From Dipteris shenzhenensis (Eukaryota; Polypodiophyta; Polypodiopsida; Gleicheniales), in the NCBI GenBank assembly GCA_047967505.1, contig CM106539.1: 64,000 bases of DNA; one strand, 5' to 3'. Shown in pieces: positions 11,236-22,955 of the stretch; position 1 is the stretch's first letter; each line of letters starts with the position of its first letter. Below the pieces are notes generated by a model that was not told where the DNA came from, did no database searches, and saw only the letters and a program-made list of their open reading frames with translations. The position numbers and the translations under genes were made by a program.

Positions 11236-11733
11236 TGTTATGCAAGTAACATAGTCCATTCATTTGTATTCCATTCAATATAGGCTATGGGCCAACAAAG
11301 AGAGAAAGGACTAGAGGGCTAGGCCCCATTTTAGGGTTGAACCTCCCTTCAAAAGGTCATTGTATAAAAGCCAAGGGTGTTGACCTTGGTCTTCATTCTT
11401 CCTTGTTGAAGGTGTGGAATAGAGAGCATTGCTTCTTTCACTCTTGTGTTGTGTCTTGCTTCCTTCCTTCCATTTGCTTTCATTTGTTGCTACACATATG
11501 ATCGATTCCCATTCACCATGCTCAGGATTCTCCCCTCTACTCTTCTCATTCTCTCTCCTCCTTTGGATCGCGTAGTAGCGTGAGTTAGAATCCGAGGATG
11601 GTGCCTGTGACAATACCATGATGACTTTAAGTGAACCAGCTCTCACAAGGAAGTGGCTTGGAGGTTGAGCACTCTCAAGCGACAATCTGCAAGATCCCCA
11701 TGACATGTTGGTCTCCTTCAAGAGGACTTAACA
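11236..11733 (+). repeat. Probable 5' LTR of gypsy1 (about 498 bp)
   Basis: The 3' end is set by the primer site that follows: the LTR ends ...CTTAACA at 11733. The proposed 5' end TGTTA at 11236 is complementary to TAACA, giving short inverted termini. A TATA box (TATAAAA) lies at 11363-11369. The 3' end is better supported than the 5' end, because no second LTR is available for comparison. Confidence 0.6.
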
Positions 11734-11738
11734 AACTT

Positions 11739-11756
11739 CGGTGCTGTTGCTGGGGA
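11739..11756 (+). other. Primer binding site, tRNA-Asp type, mutated
   Basis: The sequence CGGTGCTGTTGCTGGGGA resembles the tRNA-Asp primer site common in plant Tat/Athila-lineage gypsy elements (TGGCGCCGTTGCCGGGGA) with four changes, three of them C to T. It stands five bases after the proposed LTR end. Confidence 0.7.
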
Positions 11757-12907
11757 GGTAGGCAGCTTTGTTTAGGTTCTTGTTGTTGTTTTCCTTGCAT
11801 TTACCCTTTCTAAACCGTTAGTTGGTTGCAAAGGAGAGTAGGGAAAGAAGAGTGGCCATGGGGCTAAAAAAAGCAAAAACGAGTTTTCAAGTTGTTGTTT
11901 TTTGTTGTTTTGAGTTTAGATCTGGAAAAAGTAGTTCTTCTACATGAAAAAGGACTTATCACAGTCATCTTTTGGGCAAGAAATGACCCAAGAAGAGGCT
12001 TGTGAGGTCAAAAACTCATCTTCTTCATTTTGAGTTTTTTAAGTTGTTGTTTTTTGTGTTTTTTAGCTTCAAGTAGTTAAAAGAGCACCTACACATCACT
12101 GTGCACAAATCACATATAGGAAAAAACACCAATAAATGGGTCTAACAGCCAAAACTGAGGTCGGAATCATGGACGCTGCATTAGCATTCTAGGGCACTGC
12201 ATTAAGCCCCAACAGTCACTGACAGCTGTCAGCACCTGTCAGAAAATTTAATGCACCAGCCTGTCAGCATTTATTGTATCGGTGCTGCATTAACTTAAAG
12301 TTGACTTTTTTGAAATTAGTCCTGATTCGGTGAACCCGAATCTTTGAACATTTAATTCATCACCAACCTGTCAGTCAGTATGTTATTGCATCGGCGCTGC
12401 AATAATTATTGCAATGCGACCAAGTGAACTGACTTATCCTTAGGGACTGGAAGTGCTTGCATGAAGGGTTTGTAGTCAAAATCATAACAAAGGTCAACCA
12501 AGGTCAAAATTCCAAGTCGTTGCATTAATTATTGCAACACGTTGCATTAATTATTGCAACACGCTGCATTAATTCCGGAGTATGCATTGATCCTTTAGTC
12601 ACTTCACCTTGTCAAAATAGATAGTTGTGATCACTCAGAAGTGTGCCAGAAGTCCAATTGATCAGGGCGCTACATTAATGTTATTGCAAAGCGCTGCATT
12701 ATCTTAGTGCATCAGTCAATAGTGAACAAACCATCATTAGTTAAGATTTCCAGAGCACAAGTGCACTGACCAGTCAAAGAGAGTGAGAAACCCAGAAAAG
12801 TCAGGGCGCTGCAATAATTTCCTTCACCAAATCTGTAGAATTTGACTGTGACAACCTGAACACATTGACAGCTGAACCCAAATCCAACTCGAACCTTAGA
12901 AATATAC
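11757..12907 (+). other. Leader of gypsy1
   Basis: Long non-coding interval between primer site and gag. From about 12170 to 12820 it repeatedly carries variants of GCTGCATTA and TTGCAATAATT, including a small tandem array at 12519-12574. No reading frame is preserved. Confidence 0.5.
12519..12574. repeat. 22-bp near-palindromic tandem repeat
   Basis: The unit gttgcattaattattgcaa plus cac occurs at 12519-12540 and 12541-12562, with a partial third copy to about 12574. Each unit is nearly its own reverse complement. Confidence 0.8.
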
Positions 12908-14093
12908 ATGCACCTTAGGTCCGGACACACATTAGGACCTGAAATCGTTCCAGAAGATAGTGCTTCAAACGTAGACTTAGAGGCTATTTTGGGCTCAAGT
13001 CTAACTGCCAGAAAAGGATCTTCATTGAACAGCACGTCATCTGTACTAGGACCATTGTTTGAATATGAGACAAGTACAGACGAGACGATGAGCATGGAGG
13101 ACAACATGTCCAATCAAAATGAAATTCAATTTTCCATTGCTCCGAACACAGGGACTCAGTCCCCTACGCAGTCAACTTCCAATAGGATTTATGAAAGAAT
13201 TACCAATTTCTTTGGAAGGTTTGACCCCTGAGTTCAACTGTTTGAGAATACGGATGACATTAATTTGTTGGCTCGCACAAACACAGTGACTTCAGGACTT
13301 CCTGATGTTACAAAACACACGGTGAGGGTGATGACATCACCCTTCGAACATGATCTACATTCCCAGAACCTACACGTTGACGGTGGACTAGTATTTCGAT
13401 TTGATTCGGAAGCGGGACCATCTGATCCTCAGGGGAGTTATGGATCACATATGAACACACAACAGATGGATGCAAATGCCCAACAAATGCCTCAACCACT
13501 AAGACCTGTACAGCATTTCCAAGATAGGCCTCCAATGGCATGACCACCAATCACGACTATGGCTTACCAAGGGCCGACACCTAGGTTTAACCCAGTGTCG
13601 GTAGGACCAACATTCACGCAAGCTCATCCAACGGTGAATCCACCACATGAGACACCAAGCACATCTTATTTTGTGGATCAACTACAGTCGCTGCCAATGT
13701 TCTGTTGTGTAGTGGCTGTGGTATAGACCATTTCTACATAGATTGTTCAATGAGACAAGCAACTGTTGATGCTTCAAACCCAAGAACAATAAGTCTTAAC
13801 TTGTTAGGGATTGAACGCAGACGCATTGCGAAGGTCAAGCTGGAACGTCACATAATCCAAAACCTCAAAGCAACCCAACTAAAAAGCAAGCAATCAAAGT
13901 GGGTAAGGGTAAGGATAAAGTGATAGTGCAGAGTGGTTCTGACGAGGACACGGCCACAGTAGCAACCTCAGAGACCACAGGAAGCTCAGAAGGCAGATCT
14001 AGCCAAAGAGGTAAAGGAGAAAAAGGTATAAGAGAAGAAGAAGCAAAAGAGCCCAAATCAAATACACCGAGTGGATTTCACGAATACCCTTAA
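12908..14093 (+). pseudogene. gypsy1 gag
   Basis: The frame starts MHLRSGHTLGPEIVPEDS. A stop at 13229-13231 and another at 13541-13543 interrupt an otherwise continuous Pro/Gln-rich frame ending near 13725. A frameshift then leads to CSGCGIDHFYIDC (about 13708-13746), a CCHC-like knuckle with one residue fewer than usual before the His, and a basic tail. The position after the leader and before the protease supports gag, the structural protein of the retrotransposon particle. The usual retrotransposon capsid fold is not obvious, so the call rests mainly on context and knuckle. Confidence 0.6.
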
Positions 14094-14114
14094 CCAATTC
14101 ATGAGAAGGAAAAT

Positions 14115-15979
14115 TTGGTGAAGGCCAAGGCTCTTGTAGAAGAATGTCAAGTGACACAGGATGAAACCAGAGTGCCAATGGACATTAAATTCCCGTCAAC
14201 TCAGAAATACCCAACTAGTAGAGCACCAATCAAAGTACCTTCCATCATAGCAGAAATGAATGAAGACAGAATGTCGAATGATGAACCTCTGCTTATGGAT
14301 CGTATGTTTGACGAGGATTCGGATATGAAAACATTGAGACGAGAAGGTCTACACAACTTTCATGATAACCTAGAGAGATAGTCTGACGGCATTATAGTGC
14401 CAGGTGGACCTAGGGATGTCGTAGGACTTGCTGCATTCTTATCCATGGAAGTCAAGATGCCTATCGCTTCATTGCTAAGAGGAAACCCGACATTATGGCA
14501 TGACTTGTCGGACTGGATGAACGGACACCTCGACTCAATGAGACGGAAGCTCATGAGGAGAATTGGATGAAAGTGGAGTCAACCTTAGGAGACGATACGC
14601 CAATGGTACCTATCAATAAGTTAGGCCAATACTTTGAGAGTGACGACTCTAATGCTGTCATTCTGATATCTTATCATCAAAGCAAGGTGGAAGCCATCCT
14701 AGATGGTAGTGTCGGAGTGAGTATAATGACAAAACAATGTTGGGAAAAGTGGGGAAGCTCGCTCATGGAGAAAACCTCATTGGTAGTTAAGTTGGCTGAG
14801 GGAACCACTACAAGGCTGGTGGGGGTGGTAAAGGACTTAAAGGTCAAAGCCTTTGGTATCACTTATCACGTGTGGTTTGTAGTCATGGACTTTAAGAACC
14901 CAATTGACTCGTATGACATTATCCTAGGAAGACCGTTCTTGAGAACAGCAGGAGTAGTGCATGATTGGTCATCCAACACGCTCTATCTCAGGAAGGATAC
15001 TTCAGTGACAAAAGTGGACTTAACGACGTGGAAATCTCGTCCACTAGGTGGTAACTTATTTGCTGCCAAATCAAAAACAACCGCTAGGACCACAACTGTC
15101 AATCAGTTTGAAGCGGCGAATGAGAAGATAACGGGAGGTGATGCAGATGAAACATGGTATGCATCTCCACCTGAGCCAGAGTACTCGCATAATTGGATGC
15201 ATTTACTTGCAACCATAGATATACCAGAGAAACGAGGAACTCACATGGTTAAGAATGAGAGTGGCTCGGAGGGAACGATAGTCCCACTCCGCATGATCAA
15301 CCTATTCAAACACGAGAAGAAGCTTAGCAGTGCACTATCAGTGAAGCTAAACTTACAGCATGTTAAGCGAAGGAAGGTAATACCAACTCCTTCCTACACC
15401 ACAACTAAAATGGGTGACGACAGGGTAGCACATGTGGAATCTGACCTTCAATGGTTAAGATATGTCCAGGCGACCATGGCTGATCACGAGTTTACAGAAG
15501 ATTGGGGTAGAAGGATGGAAGAGATCTTGATTCCAGTAGGGTCCCTGAAGATAGAAGATTCGTCTTCAAAAGAGCAAAAGGAGGAGGAAGATAGAGGTGA
15601 GAAAAGAACGCCGAAGGCTAGAAAACCCAAGAAATCTATTGAAACCTCACCTAAGACACAATGTGAAACATGGCCTAAACCAACACATAAAAGTATGCCC
15701 ATGAACAATAAGAAGTCTCGACCGTCTTTATTAGAACGAGCTTCGGTTAAGTCACTGGAAGAAGAAGATCACAAGGATGTCCCGGGACGTTTCAAGTCCT
15801 ATACTATTCAAGACCGAGACATATTTTGTCAGAAAGCGAAGCATATAGCAGACACGTATGACAATGGAGTCTATGAAGGGCTTGCAAAAGTCAATGAAGT
15901 CAACCTAGCTGGGCCTAGAGAGACGCCTAAACCCGTCTTTGTGTCAGTGGACCTCAACAAGAGGAAGGAAGTGACTTGA
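14115..15979 (+). pseudogene. gypsy1 protease and linker to RT
   Basis: After a frameshift between about 14381 and 14567 one long frame (470 codons, 14567-15979) holds the retropepsin region: DDTPMVPINKLGQYFESDDS, the altered active-site strand AILDGSVGVSIMTKQCWEKW (residues about 42-61, where D-S/T-G or D-G-G is expected) and the flap-to-C-terminal segment YDIILGRPFLRTAGVVHDW. A long charged linker rich in Lys/Glu follows (EQKEEEDRGEKRTPKARKPK). The inner boundary of the inverted duplication is at 15270, inside this frame. The frame ends with TGA at 15977-15979 just before RT. Confidence 0.75.
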
Positions 15980-16851
15980 TCACTTTACTGAAGGAGTATA
16001 AGGATTGTTTTGCCTAGTCTTACGAGGATATGAAGGGTGTGCCACCAGAAGTGGTGCAACACACAATTCCCATACGTGATGATGCGAAGCCAGTGCAACA
16101 ACGCCTTTATGACATGAATCCTAAGTATAAAACGATAGTGAAAGAGGAGATTGACAAACTCCTAGATGCGGGATTCATACATGAAATCGAGCATACGGAA
16201 TGGGTATCCCCCATTGTAATCGTAACGAAGAAGAATGGAAAAATACGAGTGTGTGTTGACCTCAAAAAGGCCAATGCAGCCACAATAAGGGATCATTACC
16301 CTTTGCCATTCACAGAACATGTGCTCGAAAGGGTGGCAGGTCATGAAGCGTATAGTTTTTTGGACGGATTCTTTGGATACAACCAAGTGTCCATTGATCC
16401 CAAGGACCACGGCCTTTGCCACAACATGGGGAGTATTCGCGTATCGAAAGATGCCGTTTGTTTAACCAACGCCCCAGCAATGTTTCAACGACTTATGAGT
16501 ACAGCCTTCAAAGAGTACTTGCAAATTTGGCTAGAGATCTTTCTGGACAACTTATGCATTTATTCGCGATGGCTAGAACATTTAAAATATTTATGAATGG
16601 TTTTTGATCGTTGCAGATTATATAGGATTTCATTAAAGCCACTGAAATGTCAATTCTGGGTAAAGCATGGTGTTATCCTAGGTCATGTGGTGTCCATAAA
16701 TGGAATCTCCACAGACTTCAATAAGATCAAGTTGATCTTGAAACTACCCCCACCAACGAACTTTAAAGGTGTTCAACGATTCATCGGACACACAGGGTAT
16801 TACCGAAGATTCATCTATATGTACGCGGATCTAGCTTGACCATTATACCGA
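15980..16851 (+). pseudogene. gypsy1 reverse transcriptase (right-arm copy)
   Basis: RT of a plant Ty3/gypsy element. Motifs in order: DMKGVPPEVVQHTIPI, YDMNPKYKTIVKEEIDKLLD, WVSPIVIVTKKNGKIRVCVD, GHEAYSFLDGFFGYNQVSID, then a small deletion near 16408 that shifts frame, LTNAPAMFQRLMSTAFKEYL, and the catalytic strand FLDNLCIYS (about 16540-16566), where the second Asp of LDD is Asn. A second frame break follows and the thumb reads FWVKHGVILGHVVSINGIST and VQRFIGHTGYYRRFIYMYAD. In the left arm the LDD and the deleted segment are intact, so this copy acquired extra lesions after duplication. Confidence 0.88.
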
Positions 16852-17615
16852 TTGTTAATTAACTTCACGTGGACAGATGAATGCCAGAAGGCATATGATG
16901 CCTTAAAAAGAGCTTTAGCATCAACACTAATCCTACGATCACCGAACTGGGATGTGATATTCCATATTCATATTGACGCATCAAACTTCGCAATAGGATG
17001 TATGTTAGCTCAACCCGGCGAAAGAGAAACTATACTACTACAGAAAGAGAGGGTTTGTCGATGGTATATGCGGTGAAGAAATTCAGGCATTACCTATTGG
17101 CAAACAAATTTGTATTTTTTGTGGATCACCAAGCACTTCTGTACTTGGTAAATAAACCCTGCATGATGGGAAGGATTACATGTTGGCTATTGATTTTGAT
17201 GGAGTTTGACTTCACAGTCGCAGTCAGGAAGGGAAGAACACATGTTCTTGTCGACCATATGTCACGAATTCCCAACGGAGAAAAGCCAATTGGTGTGGAC
17301 AACGATCTACCAGATGCACCTTTGTTTCTAGTGGATTTAGTTCCAGAGTGGGCAGAACAAATATGTCATTATCTAACCAATGGGTTACCCACAGATACAC
17401 CTGTAGATATGGCTAAAGCGAGAAGGTTGATTAGGGACGCTACTCCTTATCAACTAATTGCAAGACAATTATATAAGCAGGGAAAAGATGGAGTGATGCG
17501 CAGATGCGTCAGGGAAGATGAGTTCATTCTCATTCTAGACAAGGCTCACTCGGGAATAGCAGGAGGACAATTCGCAGCAGAAACCACAGCACGAAAAGTA
17601 CTTCAAGCAGGCTAA
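16852..17615 (+). pseudogene. gypsy1 RNase H and integrase zinc finger (right arm)
   Basis: RNase H opens with FTWTDECQKAYDALKRALAS and HIHIDASNFAIGCMLAQPGE (catalytic Asp kept), shifts frame near 17040, and continues YTTTEREGLSMVYAVKKFRH and FVDHQALLYLVNKP. A linker with DNDLPDAPLFLVDLVPEWAE and the start of the integrase finger (ILDKAHSGIAGGQF) follow. The sequence stops at TTARKVLQAG near 17613, just where the finger's Cys pair should appear, and is replaced by gypsy2 RT sequence. Confidence 0.85.
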
Positions 17616-18123
17616 AAGTCATTTGGCAAGGAATAGCATTAAGGTTTTAGGGCATGTTGTTTCTGAAAATGGAATTGACCATGATCCTGATAAGATTAAA
17701 GCATTAGTGATGTTGCCTTCTCCTACAAATACTAACCAATTGCGTACTTTCCTTCAGAAGGTGAAGTATTTGTCACGGTTTATCAGTATGCTCTCTCAAG
17801 TGTTGTTTCCTCTTCAACAAGTAGTTAAGTATGATCCTTTAAAATGGACTAATGAGTGTGAGGACATGTTTACAGTTGTAAAGGAGTTGTTAAGTCAAGT
17901 GTCAAGTGTGAAAGCTCCAGACTTTTCAAAGCTTTTTTATGTGAACCCTTCAATGGCCTGATGGCATTCGAGCCATACTTATGCAGCAGGGTAATAGTTC
18001 TAGATATATGAGGCTGGTTTATTATGCAAGTAGAGTGAAGAATGAAGGAGAGAAGAAATATACAGCTGCTGAATTGATGCTCACCAGCTTGGTATATGCA
18101 TGTTGAAGATAAAGGCCTTAGAG
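17616..18123 (+). pseudogene. gypsy2 RT thumb and RNase H fragment (right arm)
   Basis: Same content as 7549-8046: NSIKVLGHVVSENGIDHDPD, PSPTNTNQLRTFLQKVKYLS, DFSKLFYVNPSMA and, after frame breaks, ELMLTSLVYA. It joins gypsy1 at about 17615 and gene X at about 18123. Both junctions match the left arm, so the chimera was built before the duplication. Confidence 0.75.
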
Positions 18124-18278
18124 CATACAAAAGGTAACACTATGTTGAGCAATTTAGCATTCAGTCGAAAAAGCACATATGGTGGCTTGTAGCATTTGAA
18201 GTCCCCAAAGAGACGCACTCTAACTTGAAGTGGGTTTTTGAGCGGTCCCTCTGATCCTGATATTATAAATGCTCGATT
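18124..18278 (+). pseudogene. Gene X, small part before the copia insertion
   Basis: The sequence matches the left arm at about 7394-7548 (VEKAHMVACSI in one frame; IQSKKHIWW-type reading in the left copy). It ends at the target duplication cgatt (18274-18278). The rest of this copy resumes at 23798. Confidence 0.5.
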
Positions 18279-18623
18279 TGTGAAGATTGTGGGAGAGAGG
18301 GAAGGAGTCTCACTTGCGGCTTTCTCACATAAACAATTGGGGGAATACACACAAAGGTGGAGGCTGAAAACACTTAGTTGTGAAAGCCAAAAGAACTCTG
18401 ATACAAAGAAATAGAAGAGCCCTATATGTGGGTCTCAAACCAAACTCAACTAACTAAGGTGGCATACTAACTGAGCCACGAACTAGTGTAGATAAGGATA
18501 GCTGTCATCCAGCTATTATTCGTGGGCGATGTACCAACCGCATCTCCAGCTACTAACAAGTCGGTGACATAAGTACACAACGGTCACCCTGGCATATCTC
18601 GAGTGGAGCTCGATATCTCAACA
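18279..18623 (-). repeat. 3' LTR of the copia element
   Basis: Starts TGTTGAGATATCG (minus strand, from 18623) and ends CAATCTTCACA at 18279. Compared with the other LTR it lacks 11 bp near 18373 and has three extra bases near 18553. Confidence 0.93.
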
Positions 18624-19669
18624 CTCCCCCTCGAGCTCAATCCCAATTCCTGCACACCAAGCAGGTCTCTGAACTTGCGCAGCTTCTCTGCGCCCAATGC
18701 TTTCGTGAATATGTCAGCTACCTGATCCTCTGTGCTGACATAAACTAGATCAATAAGACCTAGTAAAACCTTCTCCCGCACATAGTGATAATGCACCTCA
18801 ATGTGCTTTGTTCTCGCATGAAAGACTGTGTTCTTTGCCAAGTGTATACTGCTCATGTTGTCACAATAAATGACAACCAGCCCATCTGTAGACTGATGCA
18901 TATCATAGAGTAGCTTATGCAACCAAGCTACCTCACATGCAGCCATTGCTGCACCCCTGTACTCAGCCTCTGTGCTCAACAAGGCAACTGTAGGCTGTTT
19001 CTTGCTGCTCCAAGTGACTGCAACACTCCCAAAAGAGAACATATATCCATTGGTAGATCGTCTATCTGAAATGCTACCAGCCCAATCAGCATCAGTGTAT
19101 CCATGCAATTGTATCTGAACCCTAGCCTCATAAAATAGTCCATACTGCAATGTGGACTTCACATACCTGAGTATGCGTCTAGCCGCATCCAAATGCGGTT
19201 TCCTTGGAGCCTGCATAAACTGACTTACCAACCCAACAGCATAGCTCAAATCTAGCCTGGTAATAGTCATGTAAATCAAACTTCCTACTATGCGTTTGTA
19301 CATAGTAGGGTCCTCCAGAAGCTCACCTGCATCTGCGCTCAGCTTCACATTCTGCTCCAAAGGAACTGAAATAGGCTTACAGCCTCTCACCCCATATTTG
19401 GACAGCATGTCCAATCCATACTGCCTCTGCAAGAGCTGTATCCCACTTGGTGATCTAATCACCTCAATGCCCAAGAAATAACGCAGCTCTCCCAAATCCT
19501 TCATGTCAAACTTCTGCCTCAATAGCATTTTCACATGAAGGATATCTTCATCACTATCACCTGTGATGATCAGATCATCAACATAAATGACCAGCAGCAT
19601 AATCCCTTTCTCTGTTTTTCTCACATAGAGTGAAATCTGCCTTGGAAATCTGAAAGCCAATAGTGACAA
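18584..19669 (-). pseudogene. Copia RT C-terminal part and RNase H
   Basis: After a frameshift near 19620-19632 the minus-strand frame gives LLVIYVDDLIITGDSDED with the catalytic YVDD, then FDMKDLGELRYFLGIEV and the thumb. RNase H follows with GYTDADWAGSISDRRSTNGY, LLSTEAEYRGAA and IYCDNMSSIHLAKN, all the usual acidic residues present. The frame ends in the region overlapping the 3' LTR edge. In the intact element this would be the C-terminal product of the polyprotein, copying RNA to DNA and removing the template. Confidence 0.9.
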
Positions 19670-21680
19670 GATACTGTCCTATCTTGTCAGACCATGCTCT
19701 AGGTGCTTGCTTCAAGCCATACAAGGCTTTCTTCAACCTGCAAACAAACTCAGGATGAATAGCATGAACATAACCTGCTGGCTGCTCCATAAAGACCTCT
19801 TCTTGCAAATCACCATGCAAGAAGGCATTCTTTACATCCATCTGATGTAAAGACCATCCCTTTGATGCAGCCATAGCAATGGCTACTCTTACGGTTGCCA
19901 TCCTTGCAACCGGGCTGAAAGTTTCTTCATAATCAATGCCATATGTCTGTGCATACCCCTTGACAACTAATCTTGCCTTGTATCTATTCACAGAACCATA
20001 TGCATTGTGCTTGATCTTATAAACCCACTTACAACCAATTGCATTCTTGCCTTTAGGCAAAGGCACCAATTCCCATGTAGCATTAGCATCCAAGGCATCC
20101 ATTTCTTCATCCATGGCTTTCTCCCATTTTTCATTTCCCATGGCTTGCTCAAAAGAAGTGGGTTCTGGTTCCTGTATCACTTTGACCATATAGGCATAGT
20201 GAATGGCTGTAAATCCATCATATTTCAGCCTATCCACAGGATACCTATCCCTGGTAGACTTGCGCAAAATAGGCTCACTTCCAGGTGCTCTCAAAACATC
20301 CCTGGTCTTCCTTACTCCAGGTGTAACAACAGAAGGAATACCCAACTCATCATCAATGCTCTGTTTTGAGCCACTGGATTCACCATCCACACAAGAGTGA
20401 CCTGCATTCACATCAAACATGGGCTGATCTACCTTCTCTTTTCCTTTTCGTGATACCTGCGTACCACTCTCTGCATTAGGGGATTCTCCTGATCTCAATC
20501 TGCCTGTCCATGGCGAAGTATGTGAACCACTGGTAGAGGACACTCCAGGTCCACTGATATTTTGTGATTGCTGCTGTACATTCTGTGCAGCATTACCATT
20601 TTGTGCATCTATATCAATCATCACATTTACTTGTTTATACCAGCTGCTCATCTCATCAAAAACAACATCTCTGCTCACTATGAACTTACGTGTAGAAGGG
20701 TTATAGCATCTATACCCTTTCTGCTGCAGAGAATAACCAATAAAGATGCACTTCTCAGCTTTTGGATCCAACTTGGACCTCAACTCATCTGCCACATGGA
20801 CAAGGGCAATGCAACCAAAAATCTTCAAATGAGAAATATATGGTTTCCTACCAGTATATATCTCCTCTGGCGTCATGCCATGTATTGCTGCAGTGGGAGT
20901 CCTGTTCATTATATAGACTGCTGTAGCAACTGCTTCAGCCCAATAATAATCTGGTAGATCTTTTTCATTTAGCATAGCCCGAGATACCTCTCCAATATGC
21001 CTGTTTTTTCTTTCTGCAATTCCATTTTGCTGTGGGGTATGACTGCATGAATATTGCTGCTTTATACCATGCTCCTGCAAGAACCTTGCAAACTCATTTG
21101 AGAGGTACTCTCCCCCTCCATCTGACCTTAGGCATTTTATTTGTAGGCCTGTTTCTTTTTCAACCATAGCTTTGAAAGCTTTGAAGTGCCCAAACACTTC
21201 ACTTTTCTTTTTCATAAAATACACCCACAGTTTTCTGCTGAAGTCATCAATAAATGTGACAAAATAGTGACAGCCTCCAATAGATGCAGCTTTTGTAGTC
21301 CACACATCAGAGTGGATTAATTCCAATGGCTTTTTACTCTCTTGAACATGCCTAGGAAAAGGTTTCCTTGCATGTTTCCCAAATTGACAGGCTTCACAAA
21401 CCTTGTGCATTTCTGCAACCTTGAATTTAGGCAATCTTGCAACAATATTTTGGGCTTGCATTGATTTAAGTCGCTGTATATTAACATGACCAATGCGTTT
21501 GTGCCAAATATCAATATCTGCAACTACACCGGTCCCATGTGCAAACATTGCTGCACTCAATTCAGGCATGTCTGCATCCAACGTAAACATCCTGCCCTTC
21601 TTCTTTCCTTTTGCTATCAAGCGACCATTATTTTTCATATCCTCAACAAAGCATCCATGAGGATTAAATCTAACCTGCAA
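19578..21680 (-). pseudogene. Copia integrase and RT N-terminal part
   Basis: A 700-codon open stretch. The pre-integrase and HHCC finger (DIWHKRIGHVN ... CEACQFGKH) lead to the core: IHSDVWTTKAASIGG (first Asp), CLRSDGGGEYLSNEF (second Asp) and NGIAERKNRH (Glu). The C-terminal GKNRK-like region and a variable Ser-rich spacer follow, then RT from ATWELVPLPKGKNAIGCKWV through QMDVKNAFLHGDLQEEVFME to GLKQAPRAWSDKI. The frame is lost near 19625 by a frameshift. Integrase inserts the cDNA; the three acidic residues are intact. Confidence 0.92.
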
Positions 21681-21683
21681 GCC

Positions 21684-21965
21684 CTACTCAACCATTTGAC
21701 CAATAGAAACCAGGTTCTTGGTGATGTTCAGGACATGAAATACGTCAGACAAGTATTTCTTTTTCCCATCCTGCATAGAGAAAGGAATTTTGCCAATCTG
21801 CACAATAGGATGTGCAGTATCATCACCAGTCTCCACAAATCCTGGTTTTTCCATTTTTCTTGCATCCTGCATCCATTCAGCGTGACCTGTCATGTGGTTT
21901 GATGCACCTGAGTCAACATACCACACATCATTTTGTTCTTCTGCACTTGTCACAGAATTGGTCAT
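21684..21965 (-). pseudogene. Copia protease
   Basis: DVWYVDSGASNHMTGHAEWM carries the DSG active site of Ty1/copia proteases. In frame with the flanking stretches, but bounded by stops at 21969-21971 and 21684-21686. Continues into the pre-integrase region after VLNITKNLVSIGQMVE. Confidence 0.9.
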
Positions 21966-21968
21966 ATG

Positions 21969-22955
21969 CTACACCATAAATAGATGCTCATTTCTGTCAT
22001 CACCCTGCCTGCTAGAAGATGCATAATTGCCTTGCTGCAATTTTCCATTCATAATGTCATTCTGCTTTTTGTAGCAGTCCTTAGCCATATGACCCATTTT
22101 GCCACAATAGTAGCATTCAATATTGCTGTTTGCATTTTGGCCTCTCTGCCATCCACCACGACCTCTTTGGCTCCCCCTGCCTCTAGAGTTACCACGTCCT
22201 CCTGCATAGGACTGGTTTTCTTGCGTTTGCTGCATATTCTAATTTCTACCACGGCCTGCAGATCGGCCTCCTCTACCTCTGCCTCTACCTCTGCCAGCAT
22301 TTGAGTAGAAGACAGTTTCTTTTGAAGTTCCTGCTGAAGAAGATGCACCACCGTTTCTCTGCTCTTTGGAAATTAGAAAAGCAATCAACTCCTCAAAATC
22401 ATGAAATTTTTCACGGGCGGCAATGGATGTCCGGAACTGTGCATAATCCTTTCCTAGACCATTCCAGGTCACAGAGACCAAATTGTCATCATCCACTGGC
22501 GACCCAATGGAAGCAAGTGCATCTGCAATTTTCTTCACTTTCATGTGGTAGTCATTTATGCTCAAATTTTCTCTCTGCACATTGTGCAACTCCTGTTTGA
22601 GTTGCATTTTCTTGGCTTGCGTATTTGTGCTGTACATTTTTGCCAAAGTATCCCATGCCTCCTTTGGCGTATTCGCATCCTGAATATGCACAATCATGGA
22701 GTCCGAAATACTGATAGACAGCCAGTACATAACTTTCCTGGCTCTCTCATGCCATCCTTTGAATGCCTGCATTTCCTGTTGACTGGGAACATTAGGAAGA
22801 ACAGGTTCTTCTTCATTTCCTGTAATGAATTCCCAATAGCCTTTTCCCATCAAGAAATTCGTCATTCTAAACTTCCATGCCTGGAAGTTGTTCTTGTCAA
22901 GCTTTTCAGTGACAATCTGTGAAAGAGAATCAGATGCCATTACAGAACACTGCAA
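21969..22955 (-). pseudogene. Copia gag with zinc knuckle
   Basis: From ATG at 22953-22955 the frame reads LDKNNFQAWKFRMTNFLMGK (the usual gag N-terminus of Tork/Tnt1-type copia elements), then WDTLAKMYSTNTQAKKMQLK and DYHMKVKKIADALASIG. A Gly/Arg-rich tail is cut by a stop at 22239-22241, after which the same frame gives the knuckle CYYCGKMGHMAKDC (CX2CX4HX4C) at about 22083-22124. A second stop lies at 21969-21971. Gag forms the particle and binds the RNA. Confidence 0.9.

Noticed and set aside
19290-22922. Plus-strand open frames across the copia element
   Set aside because: They are antisense to a clear copia polyprotein and have no motifs.
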